DNA from: Rossellomorea aquimaris TF-12
GTDB lineage: Bacteria > Bacillota > Bacilli > Bacillales > Bacillaceae_B
Assembly: GCF_001648555.1 (NCBI RefSeq)
Contig: NZ_LQXM01000029.1
Span: forward strand, 124,001-188,000
Reading direction: 5' to 3'
DNA: 64,000 bases
Below are positions 54,478 to 62,711 of this stretch, one piece after another (position 1 is the first letter of the stretch; each line of letters starts with the position of its first letter). Both the position numbers and the translations under genes were made by a program. The notes under the pieces were generated by a model. The model did not search any database. It was not told where the DNA came from and worked only from the letters and a program-made list of their open reading frames with translations.

Positions 54478-54957
54478 ATGAATATAGTAACATTAAAAGT
54501 CTTACCTCAAGATAAGATTAAGGAGTTCTTTAAATTGCATTGGGGTAGTCCAAAGATGGTCATTTCTAGTGGAGTTTTTGATTGTTCAACTTTAGATGGT
54601 TTTACAATTATTAATGAGGAAGACCAAATTATTGGATTAATAACATACATAATTAAAGATAATGAATGTGAGATTATTTCATTAGACAGTTTAGAAGAAG
54701 GCAAAGGCATTGGTACTTTCCTAGTTCAAAAAGTAGAAAGTGTTGCTTTTCAAAACAAATGTAAACTTGTAAAGCTTATCACTACAAATGATAATTTGTC
54801 AGCCTTGAAATTCTACCAAAAGAGAGGGTTTCGATTATCACAAATTCATAAAAATTCGGTTAATAGAGCAAGAGAAATTAAGCCTGAAATACCATTGATT
54901 GGTAATGATGGTATTCCGTTAAGAGATGAGATTGAATTGGAAAAGTTATTAAGCTAA
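54478..54957 (+). CDS. GNAT-family N-acetyltransferase
   Basis: A 159-residue acetyltransferase. The acetyl-CoA loop is EEGKGIGTFLVQKVE, and the closing motif LSALKFYQKRGFRL is typical of the family. The C-terminal part (NRAREIKPEIPLIGNDGIPLRDEIELEK) is the long tail found in a group of small bacterial acetyltransferases of unknown substrate. The ATG is preceded by AAAAGGATGG. Its TAA stop (54955-54957) lies inside the head of the next repeat copy. Confidence 0.85.
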   Translation: MNIVTLKVLPQDKIKEFFKLHWGSPKMVISSGVFDCSTLDGFTIINEEDQIIGLITYIIKDNECEIISLDSLEEGKGIGTFLVQKVESVAFQNKCKLVKLITTNDNLSALKFYQKRGFRLSQIHKNSVNRAREIKPEIPLIGNDGIPLRDEIELEKLLS

Positions 54958-55056
54958 AGGGGGCAATAGCTGAAGATTATACAAATGTTGTCTTGAGTAA
55001 GTTGCTTGAATTTGAAATAATTGGTATTAAGTTAAAGGGCAGTTTAATTTGAGTAA
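54951..55056 (+). repeat. Long-type copy of the folded repeat family
   Basis: The head AGCTAAAGGGGGCAATAGC with TGAAGA overlaps the GNAT stop. It is followed by CTTGAGTAAG, the core TTTGAAATAATTGGTATTAA (55011-55030) and the tail AAAGGGCAGTTTAATTTGAG. Confidence 0.85.
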
Positions 55057-55226
55057 ATAAACGAATGGAGAGATAAAATGATTAAGTCATAAATCATCAC
55101 TTCTGATTCTTCTAAGGTTTGCTCCATTATTAAATTGAAATTTTTAATAATTTCATTAGAATTATCACGAATCACGTTTTAATTAATAAAATCGTCTATC
55201 TGATTCGAAAAGTTTTATTTTTATAC

Positions 55227-55312
55227 CAGAAAAGGGGGGCAATAACTGAAGAATAGCTATATGATCCGGTATTGTCTTTCTTCAATTAATTGGGCTGGTT
55301 AGTAAAAAAAGG
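55227..55312 (+). repeat. Short-type copy of the folded repeat family
   Basis: AAAAGGGGGGCAATAACTGA with GAAGA on the left and TCTTCAATTAATTGGGCTGG on the right; the outer arms are worn (CCAGAAAA and TTAGTAAAA). Between 55057 and 55226 the minus strand shows a 40-codon coding-like piece ending MEQTLEESEVMIYDLIIL, too short to call. Confidence 0.7.
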
Positions 55313-55435
55313 ATACCTACATACTAATAACCAATTGTTGATGAACAGAGTAAAGAAGCATAGTGATAAAAATGAAAATCAGACCGAGTATAGACATTCA
55401 ATAGTGACAAATTATATTTGTAGGGTGATAAGTCG

Positions 55436-56107
55436 ATGATAGGAATAAGCATAGCAACGAAGTGGGAATACGAAGCAACATTGGAATACTTTAGCATAAA
55501 AGATAACGAACGTTTCTGTTATCCATATGGCGAGTATTTCATAAGAACATTTAATGATACTGAACTTGTTTTTTATAGTACAGGTGTAAGAAAAGTAAAT
55601 GGTGTTGGTGGTAATCAGTATATGATTTCTAAATTTAATTTAACTAAAGTAATCGTTGCTGGAACATGTGCAGGAATAGATGAAAAGTTTAGTAATTTAG
55701 ATATTTTTGTACCCGATAAAGCCGTTCAATATGATTGCACAGTAAAAGAAATTGAGCCTCTTATTAAACAATCCTTCATAGTTAATATTGATCTATCAAA
55801 GTATGGAAATGATTTTTATAAAGGAACAATTGGCACCGCTGATAAAGCAGTAGTTATGTGGAATGACTATTTAGAACTAAAAAAAAACGAAATAACAATA
55901 GCCGATACAGAAGCGGGTGCAATTGCTTATATCTGTAAGAAGAATGATATTGAATGCATTATCATAAAAGGGATATCTGATTTTCCAACAGATGAAAGAA
56001 ACTCTGATAAATTCAAATCAAACATTGAACAAATGAATGTTTATTTAGAAAACACCCCCAAAGTTATGAATAAAATATTTGGCGAATATTTAAAAAGATT
56101 TATTTGA
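55436..56107 (+). CDS. Nucleoside phosphorylase / nucleosidase-family protein
   Basis: A 223-residue member of the PNP/MTA-SAH nucleosidase family. It opens IGISIATKWEYEATLEYF, has the VVIVAGTCAG-like VIVAGTCAGIDEKF loop, and ends with the active-site region DTEAGAIAYICKKN and the catalytic Asp in IKGISDFP. It should cleave a nucleoside bond, but the exact substrate cannot be told; the usual Met before Glu in the ribose-binding loop is Thr here. The ATG is preceded by GTAGGGTGATAAG. It follows a repeat copy by 120 bases. Confidence 0.82.
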   Translation: MIGISIATKWEYEATLEYFSIKDNERFCYPYGEYFIRTFNDTELVFYSTGVRKVNGVGGNQYMISKFNLTKVIVAGTCAGIDEKFSNLDIFVPDKAVQYDCTVKEIEPLIKQSFIVNIDLSKYGNDFYKGTIGTADKAVVMWNDYLELKKNEITIADTEAGAIAYICKKNDIECIIIKGISDFPTDERNSDKFKSNIEQMNVYLENTPKVMNKIFGEYLKRFI

Positions 56108-56127
56108 AAAAATGAAGGTAATTAAAA

Positions 56128-56253
56128 CCTGATGATAGGTTGGAATATGGTGCCTTATATAGTGATGAGATAGAATGGATAAAACCATATAAAGAGAATG
56201 AAGAAGCGGAACAAATCCTTTTTTGGGGAAAAAAAGTGATATTGGTTACATAA
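56128..56253 (+). pseudogene. C-terminal gene fragment
   Basis: An open piece without a start codon reads PDDRLEYGALYSDEIEWIKP, continues with YKENEEAEQILFWGKK and ends at TAA 56253. It looks like the end of a protein whose front was lost. Identity is unknown. The other parts of the 667-base gap hold repeats and a hairpin near 56363. Confidence 0.35.
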
Positions 56254-56297
56254 ATGAAATGGAAAAAATCACTTGATCATTATTAATAGTTTTTGAA

Positions 56298-56340
56298 GTA
56301 AAGGGGTGCATTAGTTTAATAAAAGACTAATTTAATAATA
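56298..56340 (+). repeat. Diverged repeat-family copy
   Basis: GTAAAGGGGTGC then ATTAGTttaataaaagACTAAT, a small perfect hairpin, and TTTAATAATAAC. It resembles the head plus tail with the inner stem replaced. Confidence 0.45.
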
Positions 56341-56547
56341 ACAATTAACATTAAACACTATCACAGCGAATAATATTTCGCTGATTAGTTTAGGTTTTTT
56401 CTAAACTCTTAGTTTTATAGAAAACCTACAAGAAGGTGATAATGGAATCGCTATACAGTCAAAGATAGTTGCTAATGTTGTGTGGGGTTAGCTCTTTTTA
56501 TTCCTTCTGTTCATATTTTACATGCATATGACTTCTAAATACACTAA

Positions 56548-56628
56548 TCAACTAAAGGGAGAAATAGCTGAAGATCAGCTATTTAATCAGGCTATTGAAT
56601 TTCTTCAATTAAATGGCTATTTAATGGA
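56548..56628 (+). repeat. Short-type copy of the folded repeat family
   Basis: Outer arms TCAACTAA (56548-56555) and TTAATGGA (56621-56628) match at 6 of 8. Both internal-loop strands are 8 bases (56556-56563, 56613-56620). Inner arms ATAGCTGAAGA (56564-56574) and TCTTCAATTAA (56602-56612). A local AATAGCTG/CAGCTATT hairpin lies on the left. Confidence 0.8.
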
Positions 56629-56774
56629 GTAAGTTATTTGGGTTTTTGCGCTAAAATGAAGAGGGAATCGTGAAGAAAAATATACTTAAACTAATGAAGG
56701 ATCTAAACGGCAAATTCCTCTTACATTTCAAGGAGGGGCAACAACCACTAAAATAAGCCCGGGGGGGTAAAAAT

Positions 56775-57272
56775 ATGAAACCATTGGGGACGCTATATTT
56801 TTTCTGCGGGAAAATGGGCGCAGGAAAATCAACTAAATCAAAACAATTGGCGATAGATAAACATGCGGTTCTGTTATCTGAGGATGAATGGCTTTCATCT
56901 CTTTATCCCAATCAGATCACATCATTTGAGGAATACCTAAAATTCTCAGCGCAGCTCAAGCCGTTGGTGAAAAAGCATGTCCAAAACATATTAAGTGTCG
57001 GTACAGATGTAGTGATGGATTTTCCAGCTAATACTCAAAAACTGCGAAAGTGGTTTTTGGATATGGCGTTAGAGATCAATGCAAACCATCAATTAATTTT
57101 CATTAATCTAAATAACGATCAATGCTTACGTCAAATTACTCAAAGACGTAACGAACAACCCAATAGAGCAGCTTTTGACACGGAAGCGGTGTTTATTCAT
57201 GTTACTAAATTTTTTGAAGCACCAAAAGCATCCGAAGGTTTAAATATTTTAGAGTTTAGTGGAAAAGAATAA
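56775..57272 (+). CDS. P-loop kinase-like ATPase (AAA_33 type)
   Basis: A 165-residue protein with a Walker A motif FCGKMGAGKSTKS at residues 10-22, then SEDEWLSSLYP, and a VVMDFPANT strand. A lid-like RRNEQPNRAAFDTEAVF stretch follows. Family members are small nucleoside- or antibiotic-type kinases; the substrate is unknown. The ATG is preceded by GGGGGGGTAAAAAT. It lies between repeat copies at 56548 and 57389. Confidence 0.8.
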   Translation: MKPLGTLYFFCGKMGAGKSTKSKQLAIDKHAVLLSEDEWLSSLYPNQITSFEEYLKFSAQLKPLVKKHVQNILSVGTDVVMDFPANTQKLRKWFLDMALEINANHQLIFINLNNDQCLRQITQRRNEQPNRAAFDTEAVFIHVTKFFEAPKASEGLNILEFSGKE

Positions 57273-57388
57273 CAACGAGTTCAACACAACGTAAAAACCG
57301 AGAAGAAAAATTCGTTTATAACGGGTAATTTAACCTTCTCAATAAACTTTTTCATTCTTCTAAAATATATAATTTTATCAACTTCATC

Positions 57389-57457
57389 TTCCATTATAGG
57401 GGGCGTTTGCTGAACAAGCAGCCGCCCTATGTTCAAATAAAGGGCAGTTTAATGGAG
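57389..57457 (+). repeat. Short-type copy of the folded repeat family
   Basis: Outer arms TTCCATTAT (57389-57397) and TTAATGGAG (57449-57457) match at 7 of 9. Left loop AGGGGGCG (57398-57405), right loop AGGGCAGT (57441-57448). Inner arms TTTGCTGAACA (57406-57416) and TGTTCAAATAA (57430-57440). The outer and inner arms differ from other copies in a partly compensated way. Confidence 0.88.
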
Positions 57458-57517
57458 TAGCATTATAAATAATTAAGGTGAAATGATGTATAGATTCTTA
57501 AAAATGGGGGTATTCTT

Positions 57518-57649
57518 ATGTGGATTTTTTCAGTACTTATTGTTGTGGGTGTTGGGACAATTGTTGGTTTTTTGAAAGAACAATTTAAACAAAATAAAAG
57601 AATTATTGAACTACTTGAAGAGATAAATCAAAACAAAACAAATAATTAG
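57518..57649 (+). CDS. Single-helix small membrane protein, 43 residues
   Basis: A short gene at ATG 57518, seven bases behind GGGGG. One membrane helix (WIFSVLIVVGVGTIVGFL) is followed by a charged coiled-coil-like tail (EQFKQNKRIIELLEEINQNK). No family was recognised. It lies 60 bases after the repeat tail, so it is the sole gene of its unit. The next 274 bases hold no gene and only the leader of the antiporter. Confidence 0.6.
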   Translation: MWIFSVLIVVGVGTIVGFLKEQFKQNKRIIELLEEINQNKTNN

Positions 57650-57923
57650 CACAACAAATGGGTGTATTAGCAACAATGGGTATTTGAGGGTGCGTTCCAC
57701 TTCATGTGCCTTGCAACGACTTCACAATCCAACTTTTGGTTAACTATATGTGGTATTTGTATTCCTCTTTCTATTATTTATCGGAAACAATGCTGAGATT
57801 AAGGATGAATTGACTCTTTTGGTTGAAGGGTCCGGTTTTCTGAACCGTCGGAATCCGTCATGATTAGGATTACGCCATTATCAATGATAAACTAACAAAT
57901 ACAACAGCTTAGGGGGGAAAGTC

Positions 57924-59411
57924 ATGGATAAGAAACAAAAAGAGGAAGTAATTGATGATGCGATAGGACAAAGGTCGATTGAGCGGCTTGAGTTCAGGGG
58001 TGGAGTCTTTGCTGCCACCATTCCACTTGTATTCTTCATCATTTGGGCGATTACATTAAGTGTAGCGGAACTGGTGACGGAAGAGGCTCTCGTCTTGGGG
58101 ATGGTCATCGGGATTGCTATCGGACTGTTTTTCTGTAAATCGAAGTGGTCTGATTATGCACAAAGCTTATTTTCCGGCATGGCCCAGCCGATTGGTGTCA
58201 TCGCGGTCATTGCCTGGTTCTGGGCGGGGATGTTCGCGAAATTATTGTCTGCAGGCGGATTGGTCGATGGTTTGATCTGGTTTGGATTTCAAACGAATCT
58301 GGAAGGTGGCCTGTTCGTAGGTTTAACCTTCTTACTGGCTGCATTATTCTCCACAGCAGTTGGAACAGGATATGGAACGGTAGCCACATTTGGGATTTTG
58401 ATGTATCCTGCAGGGATCATTCTAGGTGCAGATCCTGTGGTATTGCTTGCGGCGGTTCTTAGTGGTGCGGTGTTTGGAGATAATCTTGCTCCTGTTTCTG
58501 ATACCACGATTGTATCTGCCACCACTCAGGATGCTGATGTACCGGGGGTTGTGCGCTCCAGGTTCAAGTATTCCATTGCTGCCGCGATCCCGGCATTGCT
58601 CCTTTTTGTATTATTGGGAGGCGGTGGAGACATGGGAAGTCCTGCTGCTATGGCGCAGCTTCAGGAACAGGTGTCACCAAACGGTCTGCTCTTATTGATT
58701 CCTTTTGCGCTTGTTCTGTATTTGGCCTTATCCGGTCACCATTTGCTCACTTCCCTTACTTGGGGAATCGTGGCATCCATTGTATTTATCTTCATTACCG
58801 GGACTCCTTTTACAGAAGTCATTCATATTTATAAGAACGATGCAGGTACAGCAGTGGTAGAAGGTGCCTTGATGAACGGGATCGGTGGCTATTTTAATAT
58901 GGCGATATTGATCTTGTTTATCCTGGCTGCTGCTCATCTGATGGAAGCGGCAGGAACGATGGAAGTCATCAAGAATTTCTTCCTGAAATTGATTAACAAT
59001 GTGGTACGGAGAGCAGAATTATCGATCTTTGGAATCGTCGCTTTCTTAAACATTTTCATCACGATCAACACGGCTGCGGAAATTGCGGCGGCACCGTTTG
59101 TTCGTAAAATCGGGAAAGAGATGAATATACATCCATACCGGAGAGCGAATTTCCTGGATACCGTTTCTTCTTCATTAGGATATATTTTCCCTTGGAGTGG
59201 CGGGGTCCTGCTCGCATGGTCGACGATTAAGGGAGCGGCCAAAGACTATGATTTCCTCCCGGTAGTCAGTCCGACGGAAGTGTTTCCCTTTGTATTCCAA
59301 GGATGGGGACTTCTAATCGTGATGCTGATTGCCGCATTCACCGGATGGGGACTGCGATACAGCGGTAAAAATGGTGAAGAAATCAAGCCGAAGGATTATC
59401 AGTCACACTGA
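57924..59411 (+). CDS. Na+/H+ antiporter, NhaC family
   Basis: A 495-residue protein with about 11-12 membrane helices. The core GAVFGDNLAPVSDTTIVSA in mid-protein, and a later INTAAEIAAAPFVRKIG, are the NhaC-family signatures. It should exchange sodium, or a related organic pair such as malate/lactate, for protons. The ATG follows AGGGGGG. Codon use and GC content are visibly higher than in every neighbour, so it has a different history from the surrounding small genes. A terminator follows. Confidence 0.9.
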   Translation: MDKKQKEEVIDDAIGQRSIERLEFRGGVFAATIPLVFFIIWAITLSVAELVTEEALVLGMVIGIAIGLFFCKSKWSDYAQSLFSGMAQPIGVIAVIAWFWAGMFAKLLSAGGLVDGLIWFGFQTNLEGGLFVGLTFLLAALFSTAVGTGYGTVATFGILMYPAGIILGADPVVLLAAVLSGAVFGDNLAPVSDTTIVSATTQDADVPGVVRSRFKYSIAAAIPALLLFVLLGGGGDMGSPAAMAQLQEQVSPNGLLLLIPFALVLYLALSGHHLLTSLTWGIVASIVFIFITGTPFTEVIHIYKNDAGTAVVEGALMNGIGGYFNMAILILFILAAAHLMEAAGTMEVIKNFFLKLINNVVRRAELSIFGIVAFLNIFITINTAAEIAAAPFVRKIGKEMNIHPYRRANFLDTVSSSLGYIFPWSGGVLLAWSTIKGAAKDYDFLPVVSPTEVFPFVFQGWGLLIVMLIAAFTGWGLRYSGKNGEEIKPKDYQSH

Positions 59412-59494
59412 TAAGGGGATCAGGTGCGATGAAAATGACAGGGTTGTAGGAAACTAAGTATTTAAAGAAACTTTACGATCCACAGGTCAAAGGT

Positions 59495-59538
59495 ATAAGG
59501 AAGGCAGAGTACATTCCCACTGCCTTCCTTATTTTATT
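59495..59538 (+). terminator. Terminator after the antiporter gene
   Basis: ATAAGGAAGGCAG pairs perfectly with CTGCCTTCCTTAT, followed by TTTATT. A second perfect hairpin AAATGGAATC/GATTCCATTT lies at 59544-59568. Confidence 0.85.
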
Positions 59539-59591
59539 AATTTAAATGGAATCTATCAGATTCCATTTATTCGTTAAGAGGAGATTGAAAG

Positions 59592-59792
59592 TTGAAAAAA
59601 AGGTTATTGTATTTGCGATTTTGGTTGTTTGCAATTTGTTTTACATCCTTTTGGCTTTTGTATGGCTGTTTTGTATTTATAAAGAAATTAGTGATAGAAA
59701 ATAACCTTGATATTCAACCTTTGTATTTAATTCTAGGTATGTTATTACTCTTTTTTCAGTCTAAAAACGAATATAGTAAAGCAAAAAGTTAA
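59592..59792 (+). CDS. Two-helix small membrane protein, 66 residues
   Basis: A basic start and two hydrophobic helices (FWLFAICFTSFWLLYGCFVFI and PLYLILGMLLLFFQ) with a loop KKLVIENNLDIQ. No family was recognised. The TTG start lies eight bases after AGGAGA. The head of a repeat copy begins three bases after the stop. Confidence 0.55.
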   Translation: MKKRLLYLRFWLFAICFTSFWLLYGCFVFIKKLVIENNLDIQPLYLILGMLLLFFQSKNEYSKAKS

Positions 59793-59794
59793 TC

Positions 59795-59917
59795 TTCCAT
59801 TAACGGGGGCTTATCCGGAATAAGGATAAGCTTCTTTTTTGTTTGAAGTTTTTCTTGAGTAAGTTACTCGATTTTGAAATAATTGGTATTAAGTTAAAGG
59901 GCATGATAGCGGAATAA
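59795..59917 (+). repeat. Long-type copy of the folded repeat family
   Basis: The head TTCCATTAACGGGGGC is followed by a perfect terminator hairpin (GCTTATCC / GGATAAGC then TTCTTTTTT), CTTGAGTAAG, the core TTTGAAATAATTGGTATTAA (59873-59892) and the tail AAAGGGCATGATAGCGGAATA. The right outer arm (ATAGCGGAA) partly matches the left one. Confidence 0.86.
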
Positions 59918-59949
59918 AAAATTAAATTTAATTTTAAGGGGAGAGACTA

Positions 59950-60075
59950 ATGGAGAAGGATACATTAGAACTAATTAAGGTTGGAAGTTTAGCAGTTATA
60001 GCAATTAGTTTGGCTATTATTGCTTGGCGAATGGGCGATGTGGTTAATTATCTATACGATATAGCTTTGTCATAA
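59950..60075 (+). CDS. Single-helix small membrane protein, 41 residues
   Basis: A short gene at ATG 59950 behind GGGGAGAG. An N-terminal helix part (EKDTLELIKVGS) runs into one membrane helix (LAVIAISLAIIAW) and a short tail (RMGDVVNYLYDIALS). No family was recognised. It lies 32 bases after one repeat tail and 25 before the next head, so it is enclosed by repeats. Confidence 0.6.
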   Translation: MEKDTLELIKVGSLAVIAISLAIIAWRMGDVVNYLYDIALS

Positions 60076-60100
60076 AACTCTTTTCTGAAAAATATTAACC

Positions 60101-60182
60101 TTCTTCTTCCATTATAGGGGCGATTGCTGAAGATCGATATGGTGATGTTTTATTCAAGAATCGTGCAGGTATATGAACAAAC
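60101..60182 (+). repeat. Diverged short-type copy of the folded repeat family
   Basis: The head TTCTTCCATTATAGGGGCG is followed by TTGCTGAAGATCG, and at the right TATTCAAGAATCGTGCAGG then TATATGAACAAAC. One left-loop G is lost. Confidence 0.7.
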
Positions 60183-60226
60183 TATAAAAGTGTGGGTGTA
60201 AAATAATAATATTGGGGTGCGTTGGA

Positions 60227-60544
60227 GTGAGATCTAAATTTAATAATATATTGCTTGGTCTTGTTCTATTCGCTATTATTTTGTATGTTTATCCAATTGG
60301 AAAATTAGCATTCACTGATACTCAAGTTACTAAATCCCTACTAGTAGAGGAGTATTATGTAAAAATATCTTCTGATGATTATGACTTCGATGTTTTCCGA
60401 GATTATATGGAAAGTAGAGGTTGGAAAGAAAACGGAGATAACCGTATGGGTGGTTTGTATGTTTTTGAAATGAACGGTGAAAGAAAAGAAATAATAAACA
60501 CTCAAATAAAAACAATTTTTGTTAATGGTAAACTAAATTTTTAA
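60227..60544 (+). CDS. Small membrane-anchored protein, 105 residues
   Basis: One membrane helix (ILLGLVLFAIILYVYPIG) is followed by an outer or soluble domain of about 80 residues with a strand-rich pattern (VKISSDDYDFDVFRDYMESRGWKEN). No family was recognised. The start is GTG 60227, seven bases behind GGGGTG, rather than the longer frame at 60212. Its TAA is directly followed by a pseudogene and a repeat-like head. Confidence 0.55.
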   Translation: MRSKFNNILLGLVLFAIILYVYPIGKLAFTDTQVTKSLLVEEYYVKISSDDYDFDVFRDYMESRGWKENGDNRMGGLYVFEMNGERKEIINTQIKTIFVNGKLNF

Positions 60545-61307
60545 TGCCCTGTTTAGCTAACGGGAGCATAGCAATACCTATTTACCAGAATATCGATACC
60601 TTTACCATAAATGAGTTATTTAAATCCATCGGTTACACATTGTATGAAGCAGAAACCATCAATTCAGTTATTGGATTAGCTCAAATTCTTGTAATGGTTC
60701 CTGTATAACTTGCAACAGCATTTGGGATGTCTTTAATACCAAGCATAACCTCAGCATTTATTAGTGAAAGAATGATAGAACTAAATAACAAGATTAGTCA
60801 AACTATCCAAATTCTATTGTTCTTAACTCTCCCGGCTGTTTTTGCATTGTATACTGTAACTGCTGCTATAATGCAAGGGATTAACAGGCAGAAGACATTG
60901 ATCACAGGAATCTTGTTAGGAGTTATTTTCAAAATAGTTTTAAATTTTCTATTTGTAACATTTTTAGTTGAAAAATGGCTGCCTATTTTAGCTACATACG
61001 TTGGTTTTGCTGTATCCTTTTTTATAACGTATTGATTATTAAAAATACGATTCACTTTAAGATATGTCCACTACTAAAGACCTTAAATGCAGTTTTCTTG
61101 TTGGTAATTGTAATGTCATGCACTGTTTGGTCTGTTAAATTTCTTTCTGAAAGCTGGTTACCTGAAACTTTAAGTTTATATTCTCGTTCTCTACTTATAT
61201 CTATAATATCAATTTTCATAGGTTTGGTTGTTTTTCTTGGTATAGGTATGAGACTAACTCAAGTAAAGAACCTTTTGCCAATAAGTAAAAATTTTAAAAG
61301 GCATTAG
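60544..61307 (+). pseudogene. Remnant of a polysaccharide flippase (SpoVB/YtgP/MurJ-like)
   Basis: Three pieces of one MATE/MOP-superfamily flippase. The first, from 60544, reads SIAIPIYQNIDTFTINELF and ends at TAA 60706-60708. The same frame continues LATAFGMSLIPSITSAFISE to a stop at 61033-61035, with an internal join at LPAVFALYTVTAA that looks like a deletion of several helices. A frameshift then gives HFKICPLLKTLNAVFLLVIV and IGLVVFLGIGMRLTQVKNLL to 61307. The N-terminal half is missing and a repeat-like head (TTAGCTAACGGGAGC) lies at the break. The protein cannot function. Confidence 0.75.
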
Positions 61308-61328
61308 TTTCTATATTTCAATAAAAAC

Positions 61329-61401
61329 TGGGAGCACCAGTAGCAATAACAAGGTCGGCTAACTCTTTATTCAATTAAAGGGCAGGTTAACGGAAGAGCG
61401 T
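61329..61401 (+). repeat. Copy of the folded repeat family
   Basis: Left part CTGGGAGCACCAGTAGCAAT is worn. The tail TATTCAATTAAAGGGCAGG with TTAACGGAAGAG is well kept. It separates the flippase remnant from the peptidase E-like gene. Confidence 0.65.
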
Positions 61402-61516
61402 TGTTTAACTTGTGTTCAACAATCGATCCTTATTGAGAGTATTTTGTTAGTGATAAGAAAACAGAATGAGTGACTCAAGGAATAAATGGTTTTTACACTT
61501 TGCTATGGGGGTACTT

Positions 61517-62173
61517 ATGAAAACTCACTATTATTTAGGTTGGTTTAACAATTTCTTTCCAGAGAATCTGGGCAGGCTGTTACAGGAGGATATAACTGAT
61601 AGAAAATCGCTTGCTATGATTAGCTCGAATCCATCTATTTATTACGATGATGGTGCTACTGAACGCTCGTGGCTTGACCAGGCTGGCATTATGTTTGATG
61701 AATATCATTTAATTAATTATCGCGTACAGAAGGAAGTGGCCCAAACGATAATTCAAAATGCTTCAGTCATTTTATTGTTGGGAGGGGATATTCTTAAACT
61801 AAATAATTTTTTGAAGGAATATGAATTATCGGATTTGATAAAAAAAAGCAGCGCCGTTGTGATGGGAGCAAGCGCTGGTGCAATCAATATGTCCGCTAAA
61901 TGGTTAAGCTCAAAAAACTTTGGAGATAAAGTTGAGATGAACTCTGTTTATGACGGAATCGGTCTTGACAATTTTTCCGTCCTGTCTCATTTTGATCTTG
62001 AAAATAACATGGCTCTGGTTCAAAGCGAACTATCTCTCCTATCGGAAGAAATAGATATTTATGCATCGAACAAAGATTGTGCTTTACGTGTAAAGGGAGA
62101 CAAAATCGACGTTATAGGCAATGTTTATTTGCTTTCCCATTCAAAGATTCAGAAATTGGATGAGACGATCTAG
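61517..62173 (+). CDS. Peptidase E-like (S51) / class I glutamine-amidotransferase-like protein
   Basis: A 218-residue protein. The nucleophile motif VVMGASAGAINMS carries the catalytic Ser, and LLLGGDILKLNNFL provides the oxyanion region, as in peptidase E (aspartyl dipeptidase) and cyanophycinase. The later His seen in SHFDLENN fits the third active-site residue. It is cytosolic. The start is ATG 61517 behind GGGGG; the longer frame from 61466 lacks a signal. A typical accessory gene flanked by repeats. Confidence 0.8.
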   Translation: MKTHYYLGWFNNFFPENLGRLLQEDITDRKSLAMISSNPSIYYDDGATERSWLDQAGIMFDEYHLINYRVQKEVAQTIIQNASVILLLGGDILKLNNFLKEYELSDLIKKSSAVVMGASAGAINMSAKWLSSKNFGDKVEMNSVYDGIGLDNFSVLSHFDLENNMALVQSELSLLSEEIDIYASNKDCALRVKGDKIDVIGNVYLLSHSKIQKLDETI

Positions 62174-62334
62174 TTTTAGTGAATGGCTATGGTTTAATTG
62201 AATTTATTTCTTTATTCAAAGCCTTTATTATAAATTTAGTGAAGGGGAATTAGATAAAATAGTATTGTCCGAAAAGCATAGATGTGCAGAACGGTCTACT
62301 GCAATCTGGTTGAATTTGCGTCTCTTTTTTCTTT

Positions 62335-62417
62335 TTCAACTAAAGGGGGCAATAACTGAAGATCAGCTAATTGTTCAGTATATTGACCTTCTTCATTTAT
62401 CAGGCAGGTTAGTTGAA
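62335..62417 (+). repeat. Best-preserved short-type copy of the folded repeat family
   Basis: Outer arms TTCAACTAA (62335-62343) and TTAGTTGAA (62409-62417) pair perfectly. Left loop AGGGGGCA (62344-62351) and right loop CAGGCAGG (62401-62408) are both 8 bases. Inner arms ATAACTGAAGA (62352-62362) and TCTTCATTTAT (62390-62400) pair at 10 of 11. Confidence 0.9.
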
Positions 62418-62474
62418 TAATTAAAAAATATTATTCGGTAAAAAATAGAAATTTTAAATAGTGTAGGGGGATTT

Positions 62475-62708
62475 ATGGTGGCAATTATACCAACGTTATT
62501 AATACTATTGATTTTAGGTGGCTTAATCTATGTTGTTGCAAGAAAAACTGATAAATCAGGGTTAAAGTTTATGCTACTTGGATTAAGTATAATTTTATTT
62601 GGAGGAATTATTGTAGTTGATAGTAATTCAGATTTAGGAAGTTTTGAATACTTAATTGTATTTACTGGTCTAATATTATCTGTTGTGGGTTTCGGAAAAA
62701 AGAATTAA
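62475..62708 (+). CDS. Three-helix small membrane protein, 77 residues
   Basis: Hydrophobic helices at about residues 3-22, 31-49 and 58-73, with a KTDKSG loop and a short basic end (GKKN). No family was recognised. The ATG is behind AGGGGGA. It starts 58 bases after the tail of one repeat and ends a few bases before the head of the next, so it is a single-gene unit. Confidence 0.55.
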   Translation: MVAIIPTLLILLILGGLIYVVARKTDKSGLKFMLLGLSIILFGGIIVVDSNSDLGSFEYLIVFTGLILSVVGFGKKN

Positions 62709-62711
62709 AAA

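Noticed and set aside
58289..59242. Several minus-strand frames and a +2 frame in the antiporter gene
   Set aside because: All are shadows of the GC-rich NhaC gene; none has a start signal.
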